Shown here piece after piece: positions 54,291 to 64,000 of a stretch of 64,000 nt of DNA. The stretch's first letter is position 1. Every line of letters starts with the position of its first letter. The notes under the pieces are model-generated. The model ran no database searches. It was given only the letters and a program-made list of their open reading frames with translations, and was not told the origin of the DNA. This DNA comes from Pyxicephalus adspersus (lineage: Eukaryota; Chordata; Amphibia; Anura; Pyxicephalidae). The DNA is taken from contig NC_092861.1 of the NCBI RefSeq assembly GCF_032062135.1, forward strand, positions 144,671,770 through 144,735,769, read 5' to 3'. Made by a program: the position numbers and the translations under genes.

Positions 54291-55589
54291 AAGGCCAAAT
54301 CTTCAAGGACATATTTGCTTTCCCTACTCAATTGTCAATTGTTTGCTAGACTTTGCTCACCTTTTGTTTTTTTGCACCTGGAATGTATTTAGCTAAATCA
54401 AACAAAAAGTTCTATTGGGCCTTAATTTTGCTGTAAAATAATAGGCTCAAAGCACAAAGCTTAGACCCAAGGACAACAATCGTTATATTAGCAATGTGAC
54501 TGAGGTTTTTAAATCTGATCAGCTGAAAGCAATTGTCATATAATTGTAATATTATTGTGTACAACCCACATTTCTGCAAACGACTGTAGCCTGTATCTTC
54601 CTGTAGCCTCTCTACTCCACTCCTCCAATACCAGAACCAAAGCTGGACCGATATATGATACAGCGACCTATTGATCCATGCAATTTTTTGATAAATGTAT
54701 TTCCAATCCGTGACTTGTGTACTGCAGATCTGTATTTACCAACACATCCAATCTATCTATCACGTACAATAGGTTGACGGCTGGTTTCCCTATAGATTCA
54801 CTTCCGATCTGATTATCTTAGGATATTGGATCAAAAGAGGAAACTGGCCTGTGTGTACTAGATCTTAGATAAATGGCCATAAAATCGGTACTAGAGGCTC
54901 AAATACACATCTCTGACCATCACTTCAAAACGGAGCTGCAGTAGACAACTACCACCCAGGAGGAGCCCTCCTAGAATTCTGTCTGCTTCAAGTGCCCAGA
55001 AATGGACCTGTAATGCCCTACATGTTTTATTTGTACTGGTCCACTAGGTAGGTTCCTTTCTACCCCTAGCCTGGTCCTTCCATGCCGAGTTCAGTTGGTT
55101 TTGACCCTCAAGATATACACAGCTCTGCCACATTGGTGGTGGACGTAGGCAGTGGTGGACGTAGCTAATGACGGGTCAGTGTCGCACCCAACTCCAACTT
55201 CCCCCATGACCCCAACCACAATATGACACAGAAGCCCAGAGGGAAAGATGAATTGACAGAACTTCCTTTAAAGCCTTGGGTGGAGGGCCCCATCATGCTG
55301 TTTGACACTTTGCCCCTCCCAATACCCACCCCTGCTTACAGATCTTGTCCCTCCCCCAGCCTGTGATTGGACAAGAGATACAGCACCCTGATAAACTCAT
55401 CTCCCTGTCACTCCACTCCTCTGAACATGCTCCTTGTTAGCATGAGCACTCCAGCATGCTTGGTTAGCTTTGTGAGCTACATCATCCTCTCCCATTCTAA
55501 GCTCTTCTCTACAGGGCCTGCAAGAGGCTGATTCAGAGTCAAATATGGGGACCGACCTATTTAAAAAACTAAGAATGTATTATTAAAAT
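54291..55589. other. unannotated intergenic stretch
   Basis: No gene or repeat recognised. Confidence 0.45.
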
Positions 55590-56170
55590 GGTAATTGCAT
55601 AAATGTGTTTTTTTACCTACCTGGCGTTCAGTTTTAAGATGCCGCCATAACGTCGGAGTCTTTTTGATCTCGATTATCCTTCAGCAATAGAACTGTGTGG
55701 TCTACCAGGATGTATTCCACCTTATTGAAATGAAACACATTTCCAGCAATGAAGAAACGGCTACAAATCATACATTTTTTAAGCGCCTTGGTTTATTTTT
55801 GTTCCGGCAATGCCAGCCGATAAGATATTTTGCACATGTGGAGTAATACCTATTGTGTAACCCTAATGTGATTTTATCTTATCATAGACAGGATGACATA
55901 TCTGTGTTATCGTACAAAAATAAACGCTCGTACTTTACCACACACACACCTCGCCGCGTCTCCGAGACGTATACACATATATATATATATACCACACACT
56001 CTCACATCCTCTTATCGCAGCTCCTTGTGTGAGAGAATTTGTGAATGGAATGCAGAATGATTCAGAACCGAAAAAACAAGCCTGGAAACGTTCCGATCGC
56101 TCACAGAGGAAATGCTTATTGTGAGGGAATCTCGGTTCTAGCCGGCAAGAAGAATATTCACATATGTCTC
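55590..56170. other. candidate conserved non-coding element
   Basis: Single-copy, CpG-retaining (GCCGCCATAACGTCGG, CTCGCCGCGTCTCCGAGACG) with GATA- and homeodomain-like words (CCGATAAGATATT, TTATCTTATCATAG). It lies 8 kb upstream of the TGFB2 promoter. Texture-based inference. Confidence 0.3.
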
Positions 56171-56371
56171 ATAGAGGCCTGGTACAGATAGGGTTGATCC
56201 CAAAATTTGAATGATGTAAGATTCGGAGCATATTTTAGGAATTTAGAAGTCATGGGCCGAAATGGAAAGTTCTGTGTTATTTTTGGCAGTTTGGATTCCC
56301 AAAAGGGACCAAAGGCGGCCCCAAAGTCTGCTTCTGTGGATGCCTTGGTGCCCTTAGCCTGAAGCAGTGTT

Positions 56372-56665
56372 TTTTGACCATTACAACATAGGTGAACCCT
56401 CCAAAAAACTTTCAGGTCTTCAGGGAACTTCTTCTATATCTCCTATATCTACATCTCACAGTACATTAGTGTGATGGTCAGTGGGAAGAATTCCTCTTAC
56501 ATTGCTGGCCGTTGAGAAGAATGTCACCCCTATAGATAGCCAAAAAGATTATTGGTGTCACCTAAACTGACATGATAGGTGCAAATTGCTCATTGCTCAA
56601 GGAACCCATAGTAACCTCTGGAGAAACCCTTAGGTTCTACGGAACTCTGATTGAAAAATGCTGGC
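56372..56665. mobile_element. hAT-like relic (AGGGTTCC family), best copy
   Basis: Reads TGACCATTACAACATAGGTG at the left and GAAACCCTTAGGTTCTACGG near the right. It shares CACAGTACATTAGTGTGATG and GATAGCCAAAAAGATTATTG with 24470 and 26026. Confidence 0.5.
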
Positions 56666-57623
56666 TTAAAGTGACCCTATTAGCACCAAGACTGGGATGG
56701 TGGAGGTTGGAAGAGGGGAAGGCAATTTTTCTTTTTGGATTTTTCCCCAACAAGGTGAAAAGCAGTGAGGGATAGGGGATTGGGTGAAGAGGGACTTATA
56801 GGGGGGAGTCTATGTGGTTTTGGTAATGGGCGAGGAAGGGTACTTATGTGTGTGTGTGGGGGGGACGGGCGGTATTTTTGCTGAGGGGTGAGCAGAATGT
56901 ATGCTGGATGTAGGATTTTTGCGTGGGTAGATGAGGGAAAAAAGTTTTTTGAGGTTGATATTAGGATCCCAAATACTTCTGGAAGAAAAGGAATCATGTT
57001 GTAGTGGAGAAGTGGATAAGGTAAAGACCGATAAGCTCATCTCTTTGCCAGTTTGCTTTTCCCTTTCTATCAGGATATCTCGTGTTGGCACATGAACACT
57101 ACAGCAAAACTGATTTCCCCCTGTGCTGCTTATTTGTTTCACAGTGTGAGATCTACCATACTGGACCTGCAGGAGACCGATAACAAATCAAATTCACCTA
57201 CTAAGGGCCGGGTCACACTTGCTGCTTGATTGGTCCCTTTTGTGGCTCCCCATGGCTGGCACCTTGCTATCGGGTCAAAGACTTGCACGGCTCAAAAACA
57301 ACCAGTGTCTGGACATTTACCAGCTGGTGGCAGTGAGTGGTCTCAATGCAGCCCCTATTCATTCCCCTATATGTAGAATCCCCCCATGTGGCAGCTTTTA
57401 CTGGTATAAGAAAATGGGAAATGCACCGTCAGTGTAAATTAGCCCTTACAATGTCTGTATTTCAAATGCACCTAATGATGTGAATATATACAGCATTACA
57501 ATGATTTGTACATTTTCAAACTGCCTGGAATTTAGCATTAAAGAGAATTGAAGCAACGTTTGGCATTTACATGGTAAATCCTGTATTGGATCCTAGTGAT
57601 TGGATTAAGGTCTACTTAAAAAA

Positions 57624-57626
<3 letters not shown>
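56666..57626. other. unannotated intergenic stretch
   Basis: G-rich plus strand at 56760-56890 gives a Pro/Ser/Thr-rich minus frame of low complexity. No gene. Confidence 0.4.
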
Positions 57627-57665
<39 letters not shown>

Positions 57666-57715
57666 AAAAAGGATTTATATAGCGCCAACATATTACGCAG
57701 CGCTGTACATTAAAT
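57627..57715 (-). mobile_element. L2-like 3' tail with (ATT)n
   Basis: About 12 ATT repeats, then AATAAAAAGGATTTATATAG, CGCCAACATATTACGCAGCG. Confidence 0.8.
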
Positions 57716-58329
57716 TAAAAAAAAAATGAAACAAATATTGTGTGTGAACCTCTATATGTTTGTTCTGGACATACTCAGTGCACTGTACTACTGGAAGGAT
57801 TGTCTTTAAAATAGAGACACGAGCAGAAGAAGGTAAAATATTATTTTTTTTTCTATCTGGCCCCTTGACACATAATTAGGCCCTTGGCCAACCTTTACCT
57901 AATGTGCTGCATGAGCCTGAAATGGCCATTGTTCTTTATGATCAGATCTCTGATGAATGTACTTACTACAAAAGTATGGACAGACGAAACCTCCAAGCAC
58001 TGTCTAGCCTGGTACTTAATGCGGACCTTTCAGTAACTCTACAAGTCTGAATGAATTCCTTGCATGTCACAGTATACAGCAACAGTAGCATTAAATAATC
58101 CACCTTTTATCAATGAAATGTAATCCTTGAGTTCCAGTCTAGTGTTTTTTGTCTAGGCTGAGATGATGTCATTGGTCTTCTGCTGGCAGGAAGAAATGTG
58201 TCCTCAGTCATTTCTGCCCAGTCATCAGACAAGTCACAAGGTTAGAAACTTCAGCAGGGGCAAATTTTACATTTGCAAGTGCAGGGAAGAAGTGGGCGAC
58301 ACCTGGATTTACCTGATTGTATCATCTGA
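57716..58329. other. unannotated intergenic stretch
   Basis: No gene or repeat recognised. Confidence 0.4.
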
Positions 58330-58632
58330 GCCCTATCACGTCCAATGGTTCTCGGGGCCGATATCGGACAGGAATCTGGTGTATGTACAGTGCCCATCAT
58401 CCATCGTCGAAACGACCGTCCTGGTGGATCCAAGGACGATGGACGACGAATGATCTTAATGGAAGCAAAGGGGGAGAGCAGGGTGCCGCTCCATTGTTCT
58501 CCACCTCCCCTCTTCATAGAGCAGAATGGCGCTGTATGTACAGCACTCCTTCAAGCATCGCGCAGTCCTTAGTCGCTGGATCGTGAAAGATCCTTTCCAA
58601 CGACAATTATCGGACATGTGTACCCAGCCTTA
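58330..58632. mobile_element. MITE-like element (CTAAGGCT family), right part
   Basis: The right end ACATGTGTACCCAGCCTTAG is the family terminus. The interior has GATCGTGAAAGATCC and GACAATTATCGG words shared with the next copy. The left end is decayed. Confidence 0.55.
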
Positions 58633-58698
58633 GACTTGGAAAAATATGATGATCCAAGATAATGCCTACACTGGGATGGTGCCCATCCAAGCTACACA

Positions 58699-58976
58699 TA
58701 GGCTGGGTACATACATGCAATTTTTGTCGTTGATCTTTCACGATCCTTTCCTACGACAAAGGACTGAACGATGCATGAAGCTCTATGGAGAAGAAAGGGG
58801 GGAGAATGACTCCGCTGCGCTCTCTCCTCTTCACTTACATTACAAACGTTCGGAGTCCAGTGGATCCGCCAGGACGGTCTTCAGACGACGAGCGCTGTAC
58901 ACATGCCAGATCCTCGTCCAATATCAGCCCAGAGCCAATTATCGGATGAGAGTCATCTGACGTGTGTATGTAACCA
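58699..58976. mobile_element. MITE-like element (CTAAGGCT family)
   Basis: TAGGCTGGGTACATACATGC at the left; the right end inverts to TGGTTACATACACACGTCAG. Same family as 372-672 and 9566-9998. Confidence 0.65.
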
Positions 58977-58984
58977 TACACATG

Positions 58985-59095
58985 GTTACTGGAGAAGATA
59001 AACTATAATTGAAGAACTTGGGTGATCCAGCAAACAATAGCAAATGATTGTTAATAAATCCATTCCAGATATGTGGATTACCCAAGTTCATCCAT
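58985..59095. mobile_element. palindromic MITE, degraded
   Basis: GATCCAGCAAACAATAGCAA and CCATTCCAGATATGTGGATT retain inner family words; the termini are lost. Confidence 0.45.
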
Positions 59096-59097
59096 TA

Positions 59098-59520
59098 ATA
59101 TTATTATTATTATTATTAATAAACAGGATTTATTTAGCGCCAACATATTACGCAGCGCTGTTAATAATAAACAGTTTTTTTTTATATAGCGCAAATATAA
59201 TATGCAGCTCTGCACATTAAATAGAGGTTGCCTATAACAGACAGACAGAGACACAGGGCCTGATTTAGTCAAGCTCTCCAAGGCTGGAGAGGATACAGTT
59301 TCAGCAGTGAGGCTGGGTGATGCAGCAAACCTGGAATGGATCTTGTCTTGGCTTCAAAACATTTGCCAGCAAATAGTAAACGTCTTTGAAGGAATCCATT
59401 CCAGGTTTGCTGGATCACCTAGCTTTACCGATCAAAGTGTATCCTCTCCAACCTTGGAGAGCTTTAATAGGCCCACAGAAGGAGAGGCCCTTGGCCAGAA
59501 GAGCTTACAATCTAAGAGTT
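59098..59520 (-). mobile_element. L2/CR1-like LINE 3' tail interrupted by a MITE
   Basis: Two tail pieces (59098-59160; 59161-59253) read AACAGGATTTATTTAGCGCC and TATATAGCGCAAATATAATA. The LINE continues after the MITE with AGGAGAGGCCCTTGGCCAG and AGAGCTTACAATCTAAG. The base triplet ACA flanks the MITE on both sides. Confidence 0.8.
59254..59475. mobile_element. palindromic MITE, full copy
   Basis: GGGCCTGATTTAGTCAAGCT to GGAGAGCTTTAATAGGCCC. The two arms (about 90 bp each) pair closely through CTGGAGAGGATACA, GCAAACCTGGAATGGAT and their inverses. This is the reference copy for the family. A second right end (GGAGCTTTAATAAATCAGGC) lies at 59563-59590. Confidence 0.8.
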
Positions 59521-59629
59521 GGGAAGCAGCACACAGTAGGGGGATAGTCTATATTCTCCAGCTTTGTGGAGCTTTAATAAATCAGGCCCATTACTTAGCA
59601 CACACAAACAAAAGAACAACATAACTGCA

Positions 59630-59820
59630 TCTCTTAGATTGTAAGCTCTTCGGGGCAGGGTCCTCTCCTCCTCTTGTGTCACTGTCTGTATCTGTTTGTC
59701 ATTTGCAGCCCTTATTTATGTACAGCGCTGCGTAATATGTTGGCACTATATAAATTCCTGTTTATGATTATTATTATTAATATTATTATTATTATTAATA
59801 GTAAAAATAATAATAATAAT
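59630..59820 (+). mobile_element. L2/CR1-like LINE 3' tail
   Basis: TTAGATTGTAAGCTCTTCGG, GTGTCACTGTCTGTATCTGT, TACAGCGCTGCGTAATATGT, TTGGCACTATATAAATTCCT, then ATT/AAT arrays. Confidence 0.85.
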
Positions 59821-60314
59821 CTTCATGTGGCCCAAAAACCTACCAGCTTCATATGCCTGATGCCGAGCTAACAGACAACAAGCAAGCACCTTCAAAGCCA
59901 TGCTAAAGACAGGTCACATGTGTCTCCTAAATAAAGAGGACAAGCTAACCCCCTGATCTTCATCTCCTTCTACTTGGCCTAAAACAGAGAAATCCTAATG
60001 GCATATCTTTCCTTTACCACAATAAAATATAGGCAACCGGAGTGCTCCCATGATGTAAGGAGACCTTGTAAGTTACGCTCAGCCTGGGGTACAAATCTAT
60101 AAAAGGTTGCGTGAGTACAATATATAGATCGAGCTCCAGCTTGCAAACCTGATGCAAAGCTGCATGAAAATGTATGAGGGTTTAAACTGTCTGTGACATG
60201 TCAAACATGACATAAGCATGTGTTATTGGATACTATAATCCTGCCTACAGCTGAGTATACACATGTGGGGCAGTCTGTGTATGTCTGAGAGATGTATGCA
60301 AGCTTTGATCTTTA
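59821..60314. other. unannotated intergenic stretch
   Basis: No gene or repeat recognised. Confidence 0.45.
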
Positions 60315-60337
60315 TGTCTGTCTGTGTCTATCTATCC

Positions 60338-60383
<46 letters not shown>

Positions 60384-60415
60384 AGTTTATTTAATTTATC
60401 TATCTCTCCATCTAT
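60315..60415. repeat. (CTAT)n microsatellite
   Basis: A core of about ten uninterrupted CTAT units (60345-60383) with imperfect flanks. Confidence 0.95.
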
Positions 60416-60533
60416 ATAGCATTTATTTAATCTAATTTCCCCATGAGGAGAATTGTTATGCATTACAGAAGCCCCGCACAAAACTTTTTATCTACAGCTT
60501 ACAATATATTGAAATGATCAGTAAGTTGTAGGC

Positions 60534-61127
60534 CAGGGGTGTCAAATTCAAATACAACAGAGGGCCAAAAGTAAAAACCTAGACAAAGCTTGAAATAGAG
60601 AAAGAGGCATAAGATTTTTTATTTAATTTTATTTAAGAAAAAATGTATCTCTTGTATGCCTCTTTCTCTATTTGTAGCCTTCGGAGTTACATTTCAATGG
60701 TAACCGTTTTGCACAGGCTAACAATACTAATAACAATATTCTTCTATGGAAATCCAACGATTCAAGTCCATGCCTTGGATTAGCAAGGAAAAGTACAGCT
60801 GAGGGGGAGCGCTAGAAATGTCAGACGCGGCCATTGCGGGGCTAAATCTTATGAGTGGCCCGCTGCTGGAACCCCCTCTTTATTGAAATAGCACTGCTAC
60901 TAAAATTCCCGGCATTACTTGCATCTATAAAACAGTCCAATGCAGGGCCATGTATAGGCAGAGATAGGCACACATAGTGATGCTGGTATTTGTAGTAGCG
61001 GCGCTATTTCAATGCAGAGGCGGGCCAGCTGCAGTTCATATTTAGGATTTCTTTGAGGGCCAACAAAAAAGGGCGTTGCGGGCCAGATTTTGCCTGCGGG
61101 CTGGAGTTAAAACAGTGTGCACCCCTA
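60534..61127. mobile_element. hAT-type element (CAGGGGTGTCAAA ends)
   Basis: The left end CAGGGGTGTCAAATTCAAAT, then GAGGGCCAAAA; the right side has GCGGGCCAGATTTTGCCTGC and GCACCCCTA. This end type and the GGGCCA words are characteristic of a hAT group. A 19-bp perfect hairpin lies at 60593-60673. No transposase. Confidence 0.75.
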
Positions 61128-61156
61128 TACTGGCGTATGCTGAAGAAGTGACCTCC

Positions 61157-61372
61157 TATACTGTGGCCTTGATTTAATAAAGCTCTCCAAGTTTGGAGAA
61201 GATAGACTATCATGGGAGAACCTGAGTTTTCAAGCAAACCGGTATCGGACCTGGTCCAGGAATAAAAGTAATTGCCAACTTATAGTAAATGAGTTTGAAG
61301 AAATCCATTTGATTTTTTTCTATCTTCTCCAGTCTTGGAGATCTTTAATAAATCAGGCTCTGTCTAAAGAAA
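61157..61372. mobile_element. palindromic MITE, full-length copy
   Basis: GGCCTTGATTTAATAAAGCT to GGAGATCTTTAATAAATCAGG. Arms meet near 61265; about 215 bp. Confidence 0.75.
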
Positions 61373-62230
61373 ATGATGTCCTCACATTGGTAGTCACTGT
61401 AGGTGGGAGCTACAGGTCAAGGAACCTCTAACAACCCCTGGATGAACCATAGAGTTCAAAGGGGCAATGGTTGACAAAGCCTGGTTTAAAACCTACCATC
61501 TGTCTATTCTATTCTCCATGACTTACAGATCAACTCTGCTATACATTGGGTCATGGTCAGGATACGCTATTGTATTTTTGAACCCCCCCCCCTAAATCCA
61601 GGACTGGTACCTTGTATTACCTCTTCTTCCACAAAAGATGTCCTCAATCTTCCATGGATTACTGGAAATACCATAGGGGGTAGTGGTTGTAGGATGGTGG
61701 TGGATCCACCAGGGGAGCCATTGAACCCAGGGTTTTATCATGCTGATAATAGACACCTGGTGCTTAGATGACTAAAATGTTATGGAGCAAAAGCTTTAAG
61801 TAAAAATTCCACAAGCTCAGGTCAATAAGTCTAATTACAAGTAACACATCCTAAAACCAATACAAATGTTTATGTAAAACCAAAAACCTAAATGTTGTAC
61901 ACACTGTCATGCTGGTTGTGTCAGCCAAGGTCTGGATACAAAAGCTAACATACCAGCACACTGACATGGTGTGGTAATTACATTGTTCAACAAAGATAAG
62001 ATATCCATTAGGAAAGCAGATGGTATGTGTTACAGGGCGGCCAAACTACGATCCTCAGAGGTGACTGGTACACCATTAAAACACTACACGTCAATTAGTG
62101 TATATGCTGTGGATAGGAAAACTATGGGAGTGGTTGAGTAGTTTAAAAAAAGACAACGGGTAGGACTGACTCCATTTAATGCATGCAATTGATGTGTTGT
62201 CAGCCAGCGAAAAAGCAAAAATAAATTATG
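61373..62230. other. unannotated intergenic stretch
   Basis: A weak AGGGTTCC-family trace is at 61395-61490. No gene; the 72-residue plus frame at 61553-61771 has no family feature. Confidence 0.4.
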
Positions 62231-62350
62231 ATATACTGTGTTGTATGTTACATAGTCCTGATTATTGTACTCTATATACTCTGTTGTATGTTACATAGTC
62301 CTGATCGCTGTACTCTATATACTCTGTTGTATGTTACATAGTCCTGATCA
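62231..62350. repeat. 43-bp tandem repeat, about 2.6 units
   Basis: GTTGTATGTTACATAGTCCT recurs at 62240, 62283 and 62326. Confidence 0.9.
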
Positions 62351-62514
62351 GCTACAGGGAAGTCCCAGGAACCTACAATACAGTTAGGGATTTGTATCAT
62401 GGAAATTACCAACAAAATTTAGACCCCCCCACCTGCAATCCTGGGCAGTTAGCTGATGCAGTTTTGCCCAGGTCTGTGGCACATTTAACTCTGGGGGTGA
62501 GACAGTGGGGGTGA

Positions 62515-63560
62515 TTTACTAAAGGAAGAGGGACAAGATGGGCACGTAGGTGCAAGACAAGGAAAGGGGTAAAGACAGGGACTAAATGACAAGATAGGCA
62601 GAAGGACAAGGCAGGGGCAGAGGACAAGGACATTGGGATTAATCAGGTACAAGATAAAGGAGAACGGCAGGGGCAGGGGTAAAAGACAAGGACTAAATGA
62701 CAAGACAGAGGGGTAAGATGGGGCAAGGGGACAATTCAGGCATTGGACTTAAAAATAGAATCAAGGGGGCAAACAAAGGGCTGGATGACAACACATGGAC
62801 TAAATAACAAAATAAGGGGGCAAGACAGGGACAGGGGCAGAAGACAGGTTCAAATCAAGTACTAGAGAACAAGATAAAGGTAAGGGGACAAGCAAAAGAG
62901 GACAAGACAGGGACAGGGGCAAAGATTGGAATTGAAAAAAATCAGAGAGGCAAAGGGGCAAAACAAATGCAGGGCTACAAGTCAGCAGTGCGAGACAGGG
63001 GCAAGCAAAGGGGCTGATGATAAGACAGGGGCTAATTTACAAGACAGAAGGTAAGGGGATAGAAAGGGGCAGAAGACATGGACATGGAGACAAGCAGGCA
63101 CCAGTGTACAAGATAAAGGGGCATGACAGGGGCAGGGGTAAAAGGACTAAATGACAAGACAGAGGCAGAGGGGTACGATGGGGCAAGGGGACAATTCAGG
63201 TAGTGGACCTAAAGGTAGAGGCAACGGGGCAAGCAAAGGGCTGGATGACAACAGGGGAACAAAATAACAAAATGAAGGGGAAAAATAGGATCAGGGGTAC
63301 AAGACCGGAAAAGAGGCAAGGACAGGGACTAAATGACAAGGGGCAAGACGCGGGGAATGGGGACAAATCAGATCCCGGACATAAAGCTAGAGGCAAGAAA
63401 AGGGCTGGGTCCCAACAAAGAAACCAAATGTAAAGACAGAGGGAGAGGGGCAGAATACAAAATGACATGGGGACAAGTAAGGTATCAGTGTACAAGATAA
63501 AGGTGCACAACAGGGGCAGGGGTAAAAGACGGGGACTAAATGACAAGATAAAAGCAAAAG
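62515..63560. repeat. purine-rich higher-order minisatellite upstream of TGFB2
   Basis: Short G/A-rich words (GGGGCAAG, GACAGGGGCAGGGG, ACTAAATGACAAGACA) are arranged in a larger unit. ACAATTCAGG recurs at 62731 and 63191 (460 bp), and GTACAAGATAAAGG with the following words recurs near 62647, 63107 and 63490. The plus strand is strongly purine-biased for about 1 kb. Minus-strand frames here (for example 63196-63546) are Leu/Pro/Ser repeat translations. Confidence 0.85.
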
Positions 63561-63714
63561 GGACATGGCTACTAATCCGGTACTGAAATAGCAGCCAGGG
63601 GCCAGTATCAGGCAGGATCCCATGCCAGTGACCGCTTCCCCCAGGACCAGTCCCCAGCAGTCAGTGACCGGTCCTGTGTACGGAGCCCCCCATAACCCGG
63701 CTGTGACCGAGGAA

Positions 63715-63722
63715 TCACGTCA
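63715..63722 (+). promoter_or_regulatory. CRE/ATF-like site of the TGFB2 promoter
   Basis: TCACGTCA, one base from the palindromic CRE TGACGTCA. It lies 24 bp upstream of the E-box, equal to the reported human spacing (-74 to -50). Confidence 0.65.
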
Positions 63723-63738
63723 CAGTGCGGCAGGCGGA

Positions 63739-63744
63739 CACGTG
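63739..63744 (+). promoter_or_regulatory. E-box (CACGTG) of the TGFB2 promoter
   Basis: A perfect USF/Myc-type E-box, 19 bp upstream of the TATA box. In the human gene an E-box at -50/-45 binds USF1/2. Confidence 0.7.
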
Positions 63745-63757
63745 GTGCGGGAGACCT

Positions 63758-63763
63758 TATAAA
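63758..63763 (+). promoter_or_regulatory. TATA box of the TGFB2 promoter
   Basis: TATAAA in the context CCTTATAAATG. It sets the likely transcription start near 63789, which puts the E-box at -50 and the CRE-like site at -74. Confidence 0.7.
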
Positions 63764-63788
63764 TGTGTGTGTGCAGCCCCGAGAGCCC

Positions 63789-64000
63789 GTCCTGTTATCT
63801 CTCCCAGGCTGAGCGGCGGTGCTGCTGTTCGGGGCGCTCTGCGATCCTCCTAACGGTGTGCACAGCGGCCAGAGACGGGAGCGGCCCCGGATCCCCGCAC
63901 AGCTGTATGCAGCCCGCTCCGGGATCTCCAGCCCAAATCTCCCCCCGGCCAGCACCAGCCGATCCTCCCTCTGGAGGTGATCTGGACCCGACTCCTGGCA
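63789..64000 (+). other. putative start of TGFB2 exon 1 (5' untranslated, partial)
   Basis: It is GC- and CpG-rich, with GTTATCT shortly after the predicted start, as I recall for the human mRNA 5' end. TGFB2 encodes a secreted growth factor with a long 5' leader (over 1 kb in human), so no coding sequence is expected here. Identity rests on the promoter architecture and on gene order: RRP15 upstream, same strand, as in mammals. The minus frame over 63608-63955 is a CpG-island shadow. Confidence 0.6.

Noticed and set aside
56680..57142. minus-strand Pro/Ser/Thr-rich frames of 105 and 110 residues
   Set aside because: Low-complexity complement of a G-rich stretch; no motif or splice support.
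62515..63560. CRISPR-like array
   Set aside because: The repeats are imperfect, purine-rich and without unique spacers, in a vertebrate genome; it is a minisatellite.
63196..63955. minus-strand frames of 116 and 115 residues next to the TGFB2 promoter
   Set aside because: One is the purine-repeat complement (Leu/Pro/Ser rich), the other a GC-rich CpG-island shadow without homology.

Overview
The window is vertebrate nuclear DNA, most likely from an anuran amphibian and probably a ranoid frog. The evidence is a spliced gene with GT-AG introns, long AT-rich intergenic DNA, many 3' tails of an L2/CR1-like LINE ending in (AAT)n, palindromic MITEs, and hAT, Tc1/mariner, pogo/Tigger and piggyBac-like remnants. 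The frog assignment rests on the repeat style and is inference; no species call is made.

Only one host protein-coding gene is fully contained: RRP15, a nucleolar ribosome-biogenesis factor. It lies on the + strand with five coding exons (15187-15214, 17131-17387, 18147-18244, 18992-19181, 27528-27689). Together they give a 244-residue protein with an acidic N-terminus and the conserved [20 protein letters not shown] and [15 protein letters not shown] blocks. Its TATA-less CpG-rich promoter carries YY1-, Sp1- and CTCF-type motifs. A poly(A) signal lies at 28377. The last 300 bases (63715-64000) look like the core promoter and first transcribed bases of TGFB2, the gene that follows RRP15 in the same orientation in mammals. 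A CRE/ATF-like site, a CACGTG E-box and a TATA box are spaced as in the human TGFB2 promoter. No TGFB2 coding sequence is reached.

Layout. 1-15 kb: upstream intergenic DNA with transposon relics, one N gap (8899-9245) and a probable conserved non-coding block (12560-13225). 15-28.4 kb: RRP15, whose introns hold a tRNA-type SINE, an L2-like LINE fragment ending close to the exon 2 acceptor, a 33-bp minisatellite and an 8.3-kb last intron with repeats and possible regulatory blocks. 28.4-37 kb: hAT, Tc1 and mariner relics. 37.4-41.7 kb: a solo LTR whose 3' part and flank have been duplicated (2306-bp spacing). 42.3 kb: a compact 94-nt hairpin. 44.8-48.6 kb: a 1939-bp tandem duplication, each copy holding a 31-bp minisatellite. 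48.6-62.5 kb: Tigger-like, hAT, L2-tail and palindromic MITE copies. 62.5-63.6 kb: a purine-rich higher-order tandem repeat next to the TGFB2 promoter.

The most unusual points are: a dispersed element that repeatedly brings an NRF1/YY1-type promoter motif set plus a strong splice donor, in sense to RRP15; the SINE and LINE sharing one 3' tail; the hairpin at 42.3 kb; and the two recent tandem duplications. No prokaryotic system, CRISPR array or undescribed protein system was found.
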